Shown piece after piece: positions 1-9,423 of a DNA stretch of 64,000 nucleotides; the first letter of the stretch is position 1; each line of letters starts with the position of its first letter. The stretch spans positions 1,307,501 through 1,371,500 of the forward strand of contig CP047152.1 in the NCBI GenBank assembly GCA_041879295.1, given 5' to 3'. Both the position numbers and the translations under genes were made by a program. The notes under the pieces were generated by a model. The model was not told the origin of the DNA. It searched no databases and worked only from the letters and a program-made list of their open reading frames with translations. This DNA is from Pseudomonas putida (GTDB lineage: Bacteria; Pseudomonadota; Gammaproteobacteria; Pseudomonadales; Pseudomonadaceae).

Positions 1-209
1 GGCAGGATGCCGGTGCCGGCGACGTCATTGATCACGAAGCGGCGTGCTTCGCTGCAGGGCTTGAACAACAGGCGGCCGCCATTGGCGCTCAGTTCGCCCT
101 GCATGCGCGTGGTGCCGATGTTCGGGTCACGGGGCTGCTCGGCCAGTAACTGGCAGCCAGCGAACAGGGGCAGCAGGGCACTGAGCAGCAGGGTAGGGGT
201 GAGGCGCAT
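1..209 (-). CDS. putative lipoprotein, N-terminal part only
   Basis: The gene starts with ATG at 209 and runs off the left edge of the window, so about 69 residues are visible. The N-terminus has a short basic end, a hydrophobic stretch and a lipobox (LFAGC, Cys19), as expected for a signal-peptidase-II-processed lipoprotein. The mature part begins with a polar segment and contains a Cys in a KPCSE context. I do not recognise a domain in this fragment. It lies upstream of the livF terminator on the same strand but is separated from it by that terminator, so it is probably transcribed on its own. Confidence 0.7.
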   Translation of the reverse strand, partial: MRLTPTLLLSALLPLFAGCQLLAEQPRDPNIGTTRMQGELSANGGRLLFKPCSEARRFVINDVAGTGIL

Positions 210-268
210 GGGGCGGGCTCCGGGAATCTTTGCCAAAGAGCTGGCCACGATACACGTCCTGCAGGCAG

Positions 269-293
269 AAAAAAGGGCCCGAAGGCCCTTTTT
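269..293 (-). terminator. rho-independent terminator of the liv operon
   Basis: Directly after the livF stop, the minus strand reads A-run, GGGCC, a TTCG tetraloop, GGCCC and a T-run. The symmetrical A/T flanks mean it could work in both directions. Confidence 0.85.
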
Positions 294-296
294 CAT

Positions 297-998
297 TCAA
301 CCCCCCAGGTACGCGTCGCGTACTTTCGGGTCGGTCAACAGTGCTTCCCCCGTACCCTGCATCACCACCCGACCATTCTCCAGCACATAAGCCCGGTCAG
401 CGATCTTCAGCGCCTGGTTGGCGTTCTGCTCCACCAGGAACACCGTCACGCCATCGCGGCGCAGCTGTTCGATGATGTCGAAGATCTGCTGGATGATGAT
501 CGGCGCCAGGCCCAGCGAAGGCTCGTCGAGCAGCAGCAGCTTGGGCTTGCTCATCAGCGCCCGGCCGATGGCGAGCATTTGCTGCTCGCCGCCGGACATG
601 GTGCCGCCACGCTGCATGTAGCGCTCCTTCAGGCGCGGGAACAGTTGCAACACCTTGTCCAGTTGCTCCTGGTAGTCGCCCTTGTCGGTGAAGAAACCAC
701 CCATTGCCAGGTTTTCCTCGACGGTCAGGCGGGCAAACACGCGGCGGCCTTCCGGCACAACGGCGATGCTTTTGCGCATGATGTGCGAGGACGGCTGGCC
801 GACCAGTTCTTCACCCAGGTACTTGATGCTGCCACTGTGCGCCTGCGGCGAGCCGCACAGGGTCATGAGCAAGGTCGACTTGCCGGCACCGTTGGCGCCG
901 ATCAGGGTGACGATTTCGCCCTGGTTGATCTCCACGTTGACGCTGTGCAGCGCCTGGATCTTGCCATAGAAGGTGGAAACGTTTTCAAACTTCAGCAT
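297..998 (-). CDS. livF: branched-chain amino acid ABC transporter ATP-binding protein LivF
   Basis: This is the second ATPase of the high-affinity Leu/Ile/Val importer, on the cytoplasmic face of the LivHM permease. The 233-aa product has Walker A GANGAGKS at residues 34-41, the ABC signature SGGEQQ near 136, and Walker B LLLLDEP near 157. Length and motifs match the LivF/BraG family. The start codon directly abuts the livG stop, so the two are probably translationally coupled. It is the last gene of the operon and is followed by a terminator. Confidence 0.95.
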   Translation of the reverse strand: MLKFENVSTFYGKIQALHSVNVEINQGEIVTLIGANGAGKSTLLMTLCGSPQAHSGSIKYLGEELVGQPSSHIMRKSIAVVPEGRRVFARLTVEENLAMGGFFTDKGDYQEQLDKVLQLFPRLKERYMQRGGTMSGGEQQMLAIGRALMSKPKLLLLDEPSLGLAPIIIQQIFDIIEQLRRDGVTVFLVEQNANQALKIADRAYVLENGRVVMQGTGEALLTDPKVRDAYLGG

Positions 999-1766
999 TT
1001 ACGCTTCCCCCAGGTAGGCTTTGATCACATCAGGGTTATCGCGGATCTCTTCCGGCGTACCGTGGGCCAGGGGGGTGCCCTGGTTGATGACCACGATATG
1101 GTCAGAGATGCTCATCACCAGCTTCATGTCGTGCTCGATCAGCAGCACGGTAACGCTGTGCGACTCACGCAGGTAGGCGATCAGGGCCTTGAGGTCTTCG
1201 GTTTCTTTCGGGTTAAGGCCTGCGGCAGGTTCGTCCAGCATGATGATGCGTGGTTGGGTCATCATGCAGCGGGCAATTTCCAGGCGACGCTGCTGGCCGT
1301 AGGCAAGGGTGCCGGCGGTGCGGTTGGCGAACTCGGTGAGGTTGACCTTCTCCAGCCAGTACTGCGCACGCTCCAGGGCTTCCTTCTCGCTGCGGCGGAA
1401 ACCCGGGGTCTTGAACAGGCCGGCGAAGAAGTTGGTGTTGAGGTGGCGGTGCTGGGCGATAAGCAGGTTTTCCAGCGCGGTCATTTCCTTGAACAGGCGC
1501 ACGTTCTGGAAGGTTCGCACCACGCCCTTGCGGGCAATCTGGTGGCCGGCCAGGCCCTGGATCGGCTGGCCATCGAGCAGGATGGTGCCGCCGCTGGGCT
1601 TGTAAAAGCCGGTCAGGCAGTTGAACACGGTGGTCTTGCCGGCGCCGTTCGGGCCGATCAGCGCCACTACCTGTTTCTCCTTGACGGTCAGGCCCACGCC
1701 GTTGACCGCCAACAAGCCGCCAAAGCGCATGCTCAGGCCGCTGACTTGCAGAATTTCGCGGCTCAT
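999..1766 (-). CDS. livG: branched-chain amino acid ABC transporter ATP-binding protein LivG
   Basis: First ATPase of the branched-chain amino acid importer, 255 aa. Walker A GPNGAGKT lies at residues 38-45 and the signature region reads [11 protein letters not shown], the family variant of LSGGQ. Walker B is [11 protein letters not shown]. The C-terminal [10 protein letters not shown] is typical of LivG/BraF. Its start overlaps the livM stop by four bases (ATGA), showing operon-coupled translation. Confidence 0.95.
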   Translation of the reverse strand: MSREILQVSGLSMRFGGLLAVNGVGLTVKEKQVVALIGPNGAGKTTVFNCLTGFYKPSGGTILLDGQPIQGLAGHQIARKGVVRTFQNVRLFKEMTALENLLIAQHRHLNTNFFAGLFKTPGFRRSEKEALERAQYWLEKVNLTEFANRTAGTLAYGQQRRLEIARCMMTQPRIIMLDEPAAGLNPKETEDLKALIAYLRESHSVTVLLIEHDMKLVMSISDHIVVINQGTPLAHGTPEEIRDNPDVIKAYLGEA

Positions 1767-3019
1767 CGGGGCAGCTCCATCTGTGGACGTTGCATAGGCA
1801 GCAGGCCTTGCGGACGCCAGATCATCATCAACACCATCAACGCACCGAACATCAGCATCCGGTATTCGCTGAACTCACGCATCAGCTCTGGCAGCAGGAT
1901 CATCACGATGGCCGCGAGAATCACGCCCAGTTGTGAGCCCATGCCGCCAAGCACGACGATGGCGAGGATGATCGCCGACTCGATGAAGGTGAACGACTCC
2001 GGCGTCACCAGGCCTTGGCGCGCGGCGAAGAAGCTGCCGGCGAAACCGGCGAAGCAGGCGCCCAAGGTGAATGCTGAGAGCTTGATCACGGTCGGGTTCA
2101 GGCCCAGTGCACGGCAGGCGATCTCATCTTCACGCAGTGCTTCCCAGGCACGACCGATCGGCATGCGCAGCAGGCGGTTGATCACGAACAACGCCAGCAG
2201 GGCCAGCAGCAGAGCCACCAGGTACAGGAAGATGACCTTGTTGATCGAGTTGTATGGCAGCCCGAAGTACTCGTGGAAAGTCTGCATGCCCTCGGCTGCA
2301 CGGCGTTCGAAGGTCAGGCCGAAGAGTTCCGGTTTGGGGATGTTGCTGATGCCGTTGGGGCCGCCGGTCCAGTCGGTGAGGTTACGCAGGAACAGGCGGA
2401 TGATCTCGCCGAAGCCGAGTGTCACGATCGCCAGGTAGTCACCGCGCAGGCGCAGCACCGGGAAGCCTAGCAGGAAGCCGAATGTGGCAGCCATCAGGCC
2501 GGCAATCGGCAGGCACACCCAGAAGCTCCAGCCCAGATAATGCGAGAGCATCGCGTAGCTGTAGGCCCCGACGGCATAGAAGCCCACGTAGCCGAGGTCG
2601 AGCAGGCCCGCCAGGCCGACCACGATGTTCAGGCCCAGGCCCAGCAACACGTAGATCAGGATCAGCGTGGCGATGTCGACTGCACCGCGAGAGCCGAAGA
2701 ATGGCCATACCAGCGCCATCACGATCAACCCGATGATGACATAGCGCTGGGTTTTGGGCAGGGTGAGGTAGTTACTGACTGCCGGGGGGATCAGCTTGCG
2801 ATCCGAACGGCGGCCCATCACCGAACTCCACTGCTTGTCGAACAACACGCGCAGGAACATCAGCACCGAACACACGGCGATGATGCTGATGGTGAACGAG
2901 CCCTGGCTGTGCACGACCAGGCTGATGCCGTCGATGCTCAGTTTCAGGCCCAGCACCGGGAAGGCCACGGCCCAGACCAGCAAGGCGCTGAAGAACGCCT
3001 GTTTGAGATTTCTGTTCAT
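1763..3019 (-). CDS. livM: branched-chain amino acid ABC transporter permease LivM
   Basis: Inner-membrane permease subunit, 418 aa, that pairs with LivH. It is strongly hydrophobic with many predicted membrane spans. It has the family N-terminal extension (residues about 1-100, with two early spans) and the conserved [19 protein letters not shown] region near 130. The coupling loop near [14 protein letters not shown] contacts the ATPases. Its start overlaps the livH stop by four bases, and its stop overlaps livG. Confidence 0.95.
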   Translation of the reverse strand: MNRNLKQAFFSALLVWAVAFPVLGLKLSIDGISLVVHSQGSFTISIIAVCSVLMFLRVLFDKQWSSVMGRRSDRKLIPPAVSNYLTLPKTQRYVIIGLIVMALVWPFFGSRGAVDIATLILIYVLLGLGLNIVVGLAGLLDLGYVGFYAVGAYSYAMLSHYLGWSFWVCLPIAGLMAATFGFLLGFPVLRLRGDYLAIVTLGFGEIIRLFLRNLTDWTGGPNGISNIPKPELFGLTFERRAAEGMQTFHEYFGLPYNSINKVIFLYLVALLLALLALFVINRLLRMPIGRAWEALREDEIACRALGLNPTVIKLSAFTLGACFAGFAGSFFAARQGLVTPESFTFIESAIILAIVVLGGMGSQLGVILAAIVMILLPELMREFSEYRMLMFGALMVLMMIWRPQGLLPMQRPQMELPR

Positions 3020-3939
3020 ACTTTTTCAACCTCCGGGCGGCCCAGGATGCCGGTCGGCCGGAATAGCAGGACAAGAACCAACAAGCCGAATGCCACTACG
3101 TCCTTGTACTGGTCGCCGAAGATGTCGGCGCCAAACGCTTCGGCTACACCCAGCACCAGCCCACCGAGCATGGCGCCCGGAATACTGCCGATGCCCCCCA
3201 GCACCGCTGCGGTGAAGGCTTTCAGACCCACCAGGAAACCGGCGTTGGGGTTGATCACCCCGTACTGCATGCTCAGCAGCACGGCCGCCACGGCAGCCAG
3301 GGCGGCCCCGATGACGAAGGTGAGGGCGATGATGTTGTTGGTGTTGATGCCCAGCAGGTTGGCCATCTTGATGTCCTCTGCACAGGCACGGCAGGCGCGG
3401 CCCAGGCGGGAACGAGAGATGAACAGGGTGAGCAGTGTCATGGCCACCAGGGTGACGACGAACACCAGGATCTGCATGTAGCTGATCAGTACTTCTTCAG
3501 CACCGCCTGGTCCGAAGGAGAAACTCCCGGGGATCAGGTTGGGGATGGATTTATCCTTGGAGTCCTGCGAGAGCAAGACCGTGTTCTGCAGGAAAATCGA
3601 CATGCCGATGGCGGAAATCAGCGGGATCAGACGGTTGCTGTTGCGCAGGGGGCGGTAGGCAACCCGTTCGATGCTGTAGCCATAGGCACTGGTGACGAAG
3701 ATCGTCGCGACGAAGGCGACGGTCATCAGGATCGGCAGCGAATGGATACCCATCATGGCCAGGCCCGCCAGGGCGATGAAGGCCACGTAGGAACCGATCA
3801 TGTACACCTCGCCGTGGGCGAAGTTGATCATGCCAATGATGCCGTACACCATCGTGTAGCCGATGGCGATCAAGGCATAGGTGCTGCCGATGGTCAATCC
3901 ATTAACCAGTTGTTGGAAGAAATGGTAGATCTCAGGCAT
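3016..3939 (-). CDS. livH: branched-chain amino acid ABC transporter permease LivH
   Basis: Inner-membrane permease, 307 aa, of the Leu/Ile/Val importer. The family hallmark [16 protein letters not shown] occurs near residue 40, and [20 protein letters not shown] is the cytoplasmic coupling helix. The sequence is otherwise hydrophobic. It follows livK on the same strand after a 184-base gap that contains a stem-loop, consistent with less permease than binding protein being made from one operon. Confidence 0.95.
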   Translation of the reverse strand: MPEIYHFFQQLVNGLTIGSTYALIAIGYTMVYGIIGMINFAHGEVYMIGSYVAFIALAGLAMMGIHSLPILMTVAFVATIFVTSAYGYSIERVAYRPLRNSNRLIPLISAIGMSIFLQNTVLLSQDSKDKSIPNLIPGSFSFGPGGAEEVLISYMQILVFVVTLVAMTLLTLFISRSRLGRACRACAEDIKMANLLGINTNNIIALTFVIGAALAAVAAVLLSMQYGVINPNAGFLVGLKAFTAAVLGGIGSIPGAMLGGLVLGVAEAFGADIFGDQYKDVVAFGLLVLVLLFRPTGILGRPEVEKV

Positions 3940-4074
3940 TACAGCGCTCCTAAAAACCTGATTTGCATTTCACTGGCAGGGGTACGGCCAGGAAACCGCG
4001 GGTGACGGTTTTAAGATTTTCAGGTGAGCCCGCCCCCGGATCGCGGGGAGGGGCCCATGAACCTCATAAAACGA

Positions 4075-4098
4075 AGCCCACTGCTCGCACAGTGGGCT
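4075..4098 (-). terminator. stem-loop between livK and livH (attenuator-like)
   Basis: A perfect 9-bp stem (AGCCCACTG / CAGTGGGCT) with a 6-nt loop lies 26 bases after the livK stop. On the minus strand it is followed by TCGTTTTA, a weak U-tract. It probably causes partial termination or stabilises the livK message, so that periplasmic binding protein exceeds permease. Confidence 0.6.
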
Positions 4099-4123
4099 CG
4101 TAGGTCAGCTATTAGTCACGCAG

Positions 4124-5239
4124 TTACTGAGGGGAGACTTCGGTCTTCGGCTTGCCGAAGTGCCATTCATAGACCACGAACTTGAAGTCTTTCAGGTCGC
4201 CTTTATCGTCGAACGACAGGTCACCGGTCGGGGTCTTGAAGGTGCCTTCGTGGATGGCTTTGGCCACCTTGTCGGTATCTTCGGAACCGGCTTTCTTGAT
4301 GCCTTGAGCGATCAGCTCGACAGCCGAGTAGGCGGGGAATACGAACGGGCCACTTGGGTCCTTGCCGTCAGCCTTGATGGCGTCGACGATCTTCTTGTTC
4401 TCCGGGTCAGCGTCGAACGACTTCGGCAGGGTGACCAGCAGGCCTTCGGAAGCGCCCTGGGCGATCTGCGAAATGGAGTCGTTACCCACACCTTCCGGAC
4501 CCATGAACTTGGCTTTCAGGCCTTTCTCTTGAGCCTGGCGCAGGATCAGACCCAGCTCTGGGTGGTAGCCGCCGTAGTAGACGAAGTCGACATTGTTCTG
4601 CTTGAGCTTCTGGATGATCGAGGAGAAGTCCTTGTCACCGGCATTCAGGCCTTCGAAGACGGCCACTTTGGTGCCTTTCTTCTCAAGGGTTTGCTTGACT
4701 GCGGTGGCGATGCCTTCACCGTACTGCTGCTTGTCGTGCAGAACGGCAACGACCTTCGGTTTGACGTGGTCGGCGATGTAGTTGCCGGCAGCCGGGCCCT
4801 GGGCGCTATCCAGACCGATAGTGCGGAAGATCAGCTGGTAGCCACGGGCGGTGATTTCCGGGCTGGTGGCGGCGGGGGTGATCATGATCACGCCTTCGTC
4901 CTCGTAGATGTCGGACGCTGGCTGGGTGGAGCTGGAGCACAGGTGGCCGACCACGAACTTGACGCCGTCGTTGACCACTTTGTTGGCGACTGCCACGGCC
5001 TGTTTAGGGTCGCAGGCGTCGTCGTATTCCTTGGCTTCGAGCATCTTGCCATCTACGCCGCCCGCGGCGTTGATATCCTTGATGGCTTGCTTGGCGCCGA
5101 TGAACTGCATGTCGCCATACTGGGTGACAGGGCCGGTCTTGGGACCTGCAATCCCGATCTTGATGGTATCGGCGGCAAACGAATGGCTGGCTACCCCGGC
5201 CAGAACCATTGCGGCGAACAGCTTGGAAATCTTGATCAT
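4124..5239 (-). CDS. livK: branched-chain amino acid ABC transporter substrate-binding protein
   Basis: Periplasmic binding protein of the importer, 371 aa (LivK/BraC type). It has a cleavable signal peptide ending SHSFA-A near residue 22, followed by DTIKIGIAGPKTGPVTQYG, the typical start of the Leu/Ile/Val-binding fold. The motifs GVKFVVGHLCSSSTQPASD and YYGGYHPE are characteristic. It is the first gene of the minus-strand liv operon, and a GGAG-like ribosome site precedes ATG at 5239. Confidence 0.95.
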   Translation of the reverse strand: MIKISKLFAAMVLAGVASHSFAADTIKIGIAGPKTGPVTQYGDMQFIGAKQAIKDINAAGGVDGKMLEAKEYDDACDPKQAVAVANKVVNDGVKFVVGHLCSSSTQPASDIYEDEGVIMITPAATSPEITARGYQLIFRTIGLDSAQGPAAGNYIADHVKPKVVAVLHDKQQYGEGIATAVKQTLEKKGTKVAVFEGLNAGDKDFSSIIQKLKQNNVDFVYYGGYHPELGLILRQAQEKGLKAKFMGPEGVGNDSISQIAQGASEGLLVTLPKSFDADPENKKIVDAIKADGKDPSGPFVFPAYSAVELIAQGIKKAGSEDTDKVAKAIHEGTFKTPTGDLSFDDKGDLKDFKFVVYEWHFGKPKTEVSPQ

Positions 5240-5361
5240 AGTGCTCCACTCATTCTGTTGTAATTCTTATAGTCCTGGCGGCCAGGGCTACAGACCGGGC
5301 GGGATTTGCGGCGTGGCCATGCCAACGCGCTAGCCCACCTTCCCCCGGAACATGTCCCGGA

Positions 5362-5377
5362 ACTGTACCGGTACAGT
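5362..5377. promoter_or_regulatory. perfect 16-bp palindrome upstream of livK
   Basis: ACTGTACCGGTACAGT is a perfect inverted repeat about 120 bases upstream of the livK start, in the gap to the oppositely oriented DUF2288 gene. It looks like a dimeric repressor or activator site. It does not fit LexA, which needs CTG-N10-CAG; here the spacing is N8. Confidence 0.45.
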
Positions 5378-5598
5378 GTAGAGCGCTGTTCGAGCGCTTG
5401 AAAAGCGGTCGAAAAGTGCGTCTTTCCTGCGTTGTCGCTTGATCGACAGAAAGATACAGAAAGGCGCCATCAAACTGCCTGCATCTGCGGCCCCGTCCCA
5501 CAACTTCGGGGCCAATCGACCAAATTACATATTTGAAACCGGGTTTTTCTGCAAAAATGCCGGCCTTTTTATTGACCGATTTTTTGCGGATACCACCC

Positions 5599-5910
5599 AT
5601 GACTGATCAAACAAGCACCCTCTATGCCAAATTGCTTGGCGAGACGGCAATCATCGAGTGGAAAGCGTTGGAGCGTTTTTGGGCCAAGGGTGACCTGATT
5701 TGGGTCGACCCCAGCCTTGACCTGATCGCCGTTGCCGAGGCGATGGCCGAGAATCGCAGCGAGATCTTCGCCAAGTGGCGTAGTGATGGCACTGTTGGGC
5801 CGGTGTCGGCCGAGCAGGCATTGGACCTGCAAAGCCGCGACCCAGAGATCTGGGCGGTGGTGGTTTCACCGTTCATCGTGATTCAGGTGAAGTGCCAGGA
5901 AGAGGCGTGA
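5599..5910 (+). CDS. DUF2288 family protein
   Basis: 103-aa soluble protein. I chose ATG at 5599 (MTDQTSTLY) over the in-frame ATG at 5533, because the extra 22 residues are not protein-like and overlap the promoter region. The body (ETAIIEWKALERFWAKGDLIWVDP, and EIWAVVVSPFIVIQVK near the C-terminus) matches the short DUF2288 family of Gammaproteobacteria as I know it. No catalytic motif is visible and the function is unknown. It is divergent from livK. Confidence 0.8.
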   Translation: MTDQTSTLYAKLLGETAIIEWKALERFWAKGDLIWVDPSLDLIAVAEAMAENRSEIFAKWRSDGTVGPVSAEQALDLQSRDPEIWAVVVSPFIVIQVKCQEEA

Positions 5911-6102
5911 TCTTTTTTGGTGCGCAAAAGTACGCATCAGCTCCGTTTTGGTGCTTGAAAGTAATCAAGGCGGGTAGAGGGAAGTAACAATTCGGCGTGG
6001 CGGTAACAGTTTACGGGATGCGTAATGTGGCCGCCGTTCTGTCAGGCGCCAACGGGATCCTAGCCAGCCTGGGAAATGTTCGAATCAGTCAGGAGTTTAT
6101 CA

Positions 6103-6990
6103 ATGAGCACTGCACTACCTTCGCTTGGATTCGCCGGCATCGGCCTGATGGGCCTGCCCATGTGCCGCCGCCTGCTGGCAGCGGGTTATCCGCTCACGGT
6201 TTGGAACCGCAGCCCGGACAAGTGCGCCGCCCTGGTCGCTGCTGGCGCGCGCCTGGCCGGCAGCCCGGCCGAATTGTGCCGTGACAGCGACATGGTTCTA
6301 CTCTGCCTGGCCGACACGGCGGTGGTGCGTGAAGTGGTGTTCGGCGAGCAAGGCATTGCCCAAGGCGGGCGCAGTGGCCAGTTGCTGATCGATTTCTCCA
6401 GCCTGGAACCCACCGCCACCCGTGAAATGGCTGCCGAACTGGCAGCACTGTGCGGCATGGCCTGGCTGGATGCACCGGTGTCTGGCGGTACGCCTGGTGC
6501 CGAAGCTGGCACGCTGGCGATCATGGTTGGCGGTGAAGCGGCCGACTTGCAGCGTGCACGCCCGGTACTGCAGGTGCTTGGTCAGCGCGTGACACATATG
6601 GGGGCGGTAGGCGCTGGCCAGGTGACCAAGGCTTGCAACCAGATGATCGTAGCGTGCAATGCCCTGGTAATTGCAGAGGTGGTGGCACTGGCCGAACAGT
6701 CGGGCGTGGACGCGACGCTGATCGCTGAAGCGCTGGCCGGTGGTTTTGCCGATTCCAAGCCATTGCAGATTCTTGCGCCGCAAATGGCAGAGAGCCGCTT
6801 CGAGCCAATCAAGTGGCACGTACGCACGCTGCTCAAGGACCTTGATGGCGCAGTCAAGTTTTCCCGCGAGCAAGGCTCGGCAACGCCACTCAGTGGCCTT
6901 GCCGCGCAACTGATGCGGCTGCACGGTAGCCAGGGTTACCTGCAAAAAGATCCGGCGACCCTGGTAGAGCTGTATCGCAACAAGGTGTAA
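6103..6990 (+). CDS. NAD(P)-dependent beta-hydroxyacid dehydrogenase
   Basis: 295-aa oxidoreductase of the 3-hydroxyisobutyrate / tartronate-semialdehyde reductase family. The Rossmann motif GFAGIGLMGLPMCRRL is at residues 8-23. The substrate-binding signature DAPVSGGTPGAEAGTLAIMVGG lies near 125. GAVGAGQVTKACNQMIV near 174 carries the catalytic Lys, and the KDLDGAV region lies near 247. The start at 6103 is supported by AGGAG eight bases upstream. The exact substrate cannot be read from sequence. Its last 101 bases overlap the opposite-strand c-di-GMP gene tail to tail. Confidence 0.88.
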   Translation: MSTALPSLGFAGIGLMGLPMCRRLLAAGYPLTVWNRSPDKCAALVAAGARLAGSPAELCRDSDMVLLCLADTAVVREVVFGEQGIAQGGRSGQLLIDFSSLEPTATREMAAELAALCGMAWLDAPVSGGTPGAEAGTLAIMVGGEAADLQRARPVLQVLGQRVTHMGAVGAGQVTKACNQMIVACNALVIAEVVALAEQSGVDATLIAEALAGGFADSKPLQILAPQMAESRFEPIKWHVRTLLKDLDGAVKFSREQGSATPLSGLAAQLMRLHGSQGYLQKDPATLVELYRNKV

Positions 6991-9154
6991 TCCGGCCGCT
7001 CTGGTGCTGCAACCGCTCTAGCAGTGGCCGCAACTCGGTCAGCGGAACGGGGCGCCCCAACAGGTAGCCCTGCAGGTAGTCGCAGCCATGGCTTTCCAGG
7101 AAAGCCTGCTGTTCGGCGGTTTCCACGCCCTCGCTGACTACCTGCAGGTGCAGGGTATGCGCCATGGCGATGATTGCCTGGACAATTTCGCGGTCTTTCT
7201 GGTTGCCTGGTACATCCTGCAGGAAGGTGCGGTCGATCTTCAGCACATCCAGCGGCAGGCGCTTGAGGTAGGCCAGTGACGAGTAGCCGGTACCAAAATC
7301 GTCGATCGAAAGTGCCACCCCCAAGGCCCGGACGCGTTTGAGCAGGCTGACCGTGCGCTGGATATCGCCCACCAGGGCGTTCTCGGTCACCTCCAGCTCC
7401 AAGTGGTGCGGCGCAAGGCCGGCGTGGAACAGCGCCTTTTCAACTTCGTTGGGCAGTTCATCGTGGCTGAGGGTGACTGCCGAGCAATTGACCGTGACCT
7501 TGACCTTGCCATAGCCGTGGCGCTGCAAGAGTGCCAGGTCGACACAGGCGTGGCGCAGCACCCACAGGTCCAGGTCGATGATCAGGCCGTTGGCTTCGGC
7601 AATGCCGACAAAGCGGTCGGGCCCGAGCAGGCCGTGTTGAGGATGCTGCCAGCGTACCAGCGCTTCCAGTTTGGCCACTTGCCCACTGCGCAGGTCGAAG
7701 ATCGGCTGGTAGTGCACACACAGCCCGCGTTCTTCGAGCAGGGCCAGGCGCAGCTCTTCTTCCAGTTGCAAGGCGATCGACGCGCGGGCCTTCAGACTGT
7801 CGTTGAAGAAATTCAGGCTGTTGCGGCCGTTGTCCTTGGATTGGTAGAGGGCCAGGTCGGCATGCTTGAGCAGCTCTTCGGCTGTGCCGCCATCGTCCGG
7901 GAAGATGCTTATACCAATGCTGGTGGTCATGACCATGCGTCGCCCGCCAAGGTCGATGGGTTCTTTCATCCGTTGCATGATGCGCTGGGCCAGGTGTCGG
8001 GCTTCGTCGCGGCTGTTCAGGCTGGTGACCACACAGAACTCGTCGCCACCAAAGCGTGCAACCAGGTCGTGGCTGCGGGTAGCAGCCTTGATGTGGTTGG
8101 CGATCACCTTGAGCAGTTCGTCACCGGCGTCGTGGCCGAGGCTGTCGTTGATGCGCTTGAAATGGTCGATATCGAGGAACATCACGGCCAGGCGGTTTGC
8201 GCTGGCCTGATGTTCGACCAGGCAATCGGCGAATACCTGGTTGAACCCACGGCGGTTGAGCAGGTTGGTCAGGGCATCGTAGTTCGCCGCCTGCTGCAGC
8301 GAAGCGCGGGCCTGGTCCAGTTGGCTGAGCAGTACGCTGACCCGGCGCAGGTCGTGCTCCTTGCTTTGCAACTTCTTGTCGGCCAGTGCGGCGCTGATGC
8401 TGGCGCCACTGATCAGCAGGGTGATGAAGCCAATGCCCAGTCCCAGCTGCAGGCTGTTGTCGCCAGACGGCAGGCGCAGTGCGGTATCGGCAGGGATAAC
8501 CAGGGTCATGGCCGACATCGCGGTGAAATGAGTGGCGACGATGCCGCCGGCCATCAGCAGGCTGGCGCCGTATTTCATGGTCTGGTACAGGGTGCCGCTG
8601 CCATTGCGCAAGTAGCTGGCCAGGTACAGCGCGGTCAGGGCGGTAAGCAGGGCAATGGCGGCAGAGGCAAGTAGCAAGCCGGTCTGGTAGTACTGGCGGG
8701 CCCCCGTTTCCATCGCGGCCATACCGACAAAATGCATGAGGATGATGCCCAGCCCGATCAGCGCTGCGCTTGGCACAAAGTGGGGCGCACGCATCTTGCT
8801 TCGTTCCAGGCTGTGCATGGCCAGCCAGGCCACGCCCAGTGCGATGAGTAGCGAAAGAATGGTCAGGGATGGGTCGTAGTGCACTTCTACCGGAGCCCGA
8901 AAGGCCAGCATGCTGATGAAGTGCATGGCCCATATGCCGCCTGCCAGGCAGCAGGCTCCAAGCATGTTCCATTGCCGGTGGGCGGTGGGGTCGTCGCTGT
9001 GGGACTGGCGTTCGGCCATGCCGAGGGTGGCGAAACAGGCCGCGCAAGCAACGAAATAGGCGAGCAGAACCAGGAGCGGTTCATGACGGCAGTCTATGAC
9101 GATACGCCCGGTTGCGGGAAGATCGGCGAACAGTTGTAGCCCCAGCCATTCCAT
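6890..9154 (-). CDS. MHYT-GGDEF-EAL membrane c-di-GMP enzyme
   Basis: 754-aa bifunctional-type c-di-GMP protein. Residues about 1-245 form an MHYT sensor with seven predicted spans and repeated M-H-F/N motifs (for example AMHFISML, ILMHFVGMAAME, VATHFTAMSAM), thought to bind copper and sense O2, CO or NO. A GGDEF domain (about 285-445) has intact RFGGDEF and an upstream RSHD inhibitory site. An EAL domain (about 460-705) has LEALVRW and DDFGTGYSSL. Both domains look catalytically complete. The C-terminal 50 residues beyond EAL are low in conservation and lie over the end of the convergent dehydrogenase gene. Confidence 0.9.
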   Translation of the reverse strand: MEWLGLQLFADLPATGRIVIDCRHEPLLVLLAYFVACAACFATLGMAERQSHSDDPTAHRQWNMLGACCLAGGIWAMHFISMLAFRAPVEVHYDPSLTILSLLIALGVAWLAMHSLERSKMRAPHFVPSAALIGLGIILMHFVGMAAMETGARQYYQTGLLLASAAIALLTALTALYLASYLRNGSGTLYQTMKYGASLLMAGGIVATHFTAMSAMTLVIPADTALRLPSGDNSLQLGLGIGFITLLISGASISAALADKKLQSKEHDLRRVSVLLSQLDQARASLQQAANYDALTNLLNRRGFNQVFADCLVEHQASANRLAVMFLDIDHFKRINDSLGHDAGDELLKVIANHIKAATRSHDLVARFGGDEFCVVTSLNSRDEARHLAQRIMQRMKEPIDLGGRRMVMTTSIGISIFPDDGGTAEELLKHADLALYQSKDNGRNSLNFFNDSLKARASIALQLEEELRLALLEERGLCVHYQPIFDLRSGQVAKLEALVRWQHPQHGLLGPDRFVGIAEANGLIIDLDLWVLRHACVDLALLQRHGYGKVKVTVNCSAVTLSHDELPNEVEKALFHAGLAPHHLELEVTENALVGDIQRTVSLLKRVRALGVALSIDDFGTGYSSLAYLKRLPLDVLKIDRTFLQDVPGNQKDREIVQAIIAMAHTLHLQVVSEGVETAEQQAFLESHGCDYLQGYLLGRPVPLTELRPLLERLQHQSGRITPCCDTALPGSPDLFAGNPGYRAAASVARQGH

Positions 9155-9326
9155 GGAATGCCTCTTGGTCGAGTCTTCACTCGTCTGCGCTACAACCCGT
9201 GCAGACTGCCCAGAGGCAGTATAGGAAGGACTATTTAAGCCTTCCTGACTAATGGCACAATGATTTCTACGATTTGGTTATAACTTCAATCGCAGTGAGG
9301 AATAAATTTGGGGCCTTGATGCCTTC

Positions 9327-9415
9327 CTGTGGGAGCGGGCGAGCCCGCGAAGCATCCACTGCGATGGATGCCACCGGCTTCGCCGGTGTTCGCGGGCGTG
9401 CCCGCTCCCACAAGG
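9327..9415. repeat. REP pair (BIME-like) downstream of rapA
   Basis: Two inverted copies of the P. putida-type REP (TGTGGGAGCGGGC...GCCCGCGAAG) flank a small ACCGGCTTCGCCGGT hairpin. It sits just after the rapA stop and may stabilise or terminate the transcript. Confidence 0.85.
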
Positions 9416-9423
9416 GGCCTGCG

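Noticed and set aside
579..2438. Long plus-strand frame antisense to livG/livM
   Set aside because: It lies opposite clear ATPase and permease genes, and its translation is low-complexity. High GC codon structure produces it.
5362..5377. LexA SOS box
   Set aside because: The inner spacing is eight bases between CTG and CAG instead of ten.
7403..8674. Long plus-strand frame antisense to the MHYT gene
   Set aside because: Mirror of the c-di-GMP gene codons, with no recognisable domain or ribosome site.
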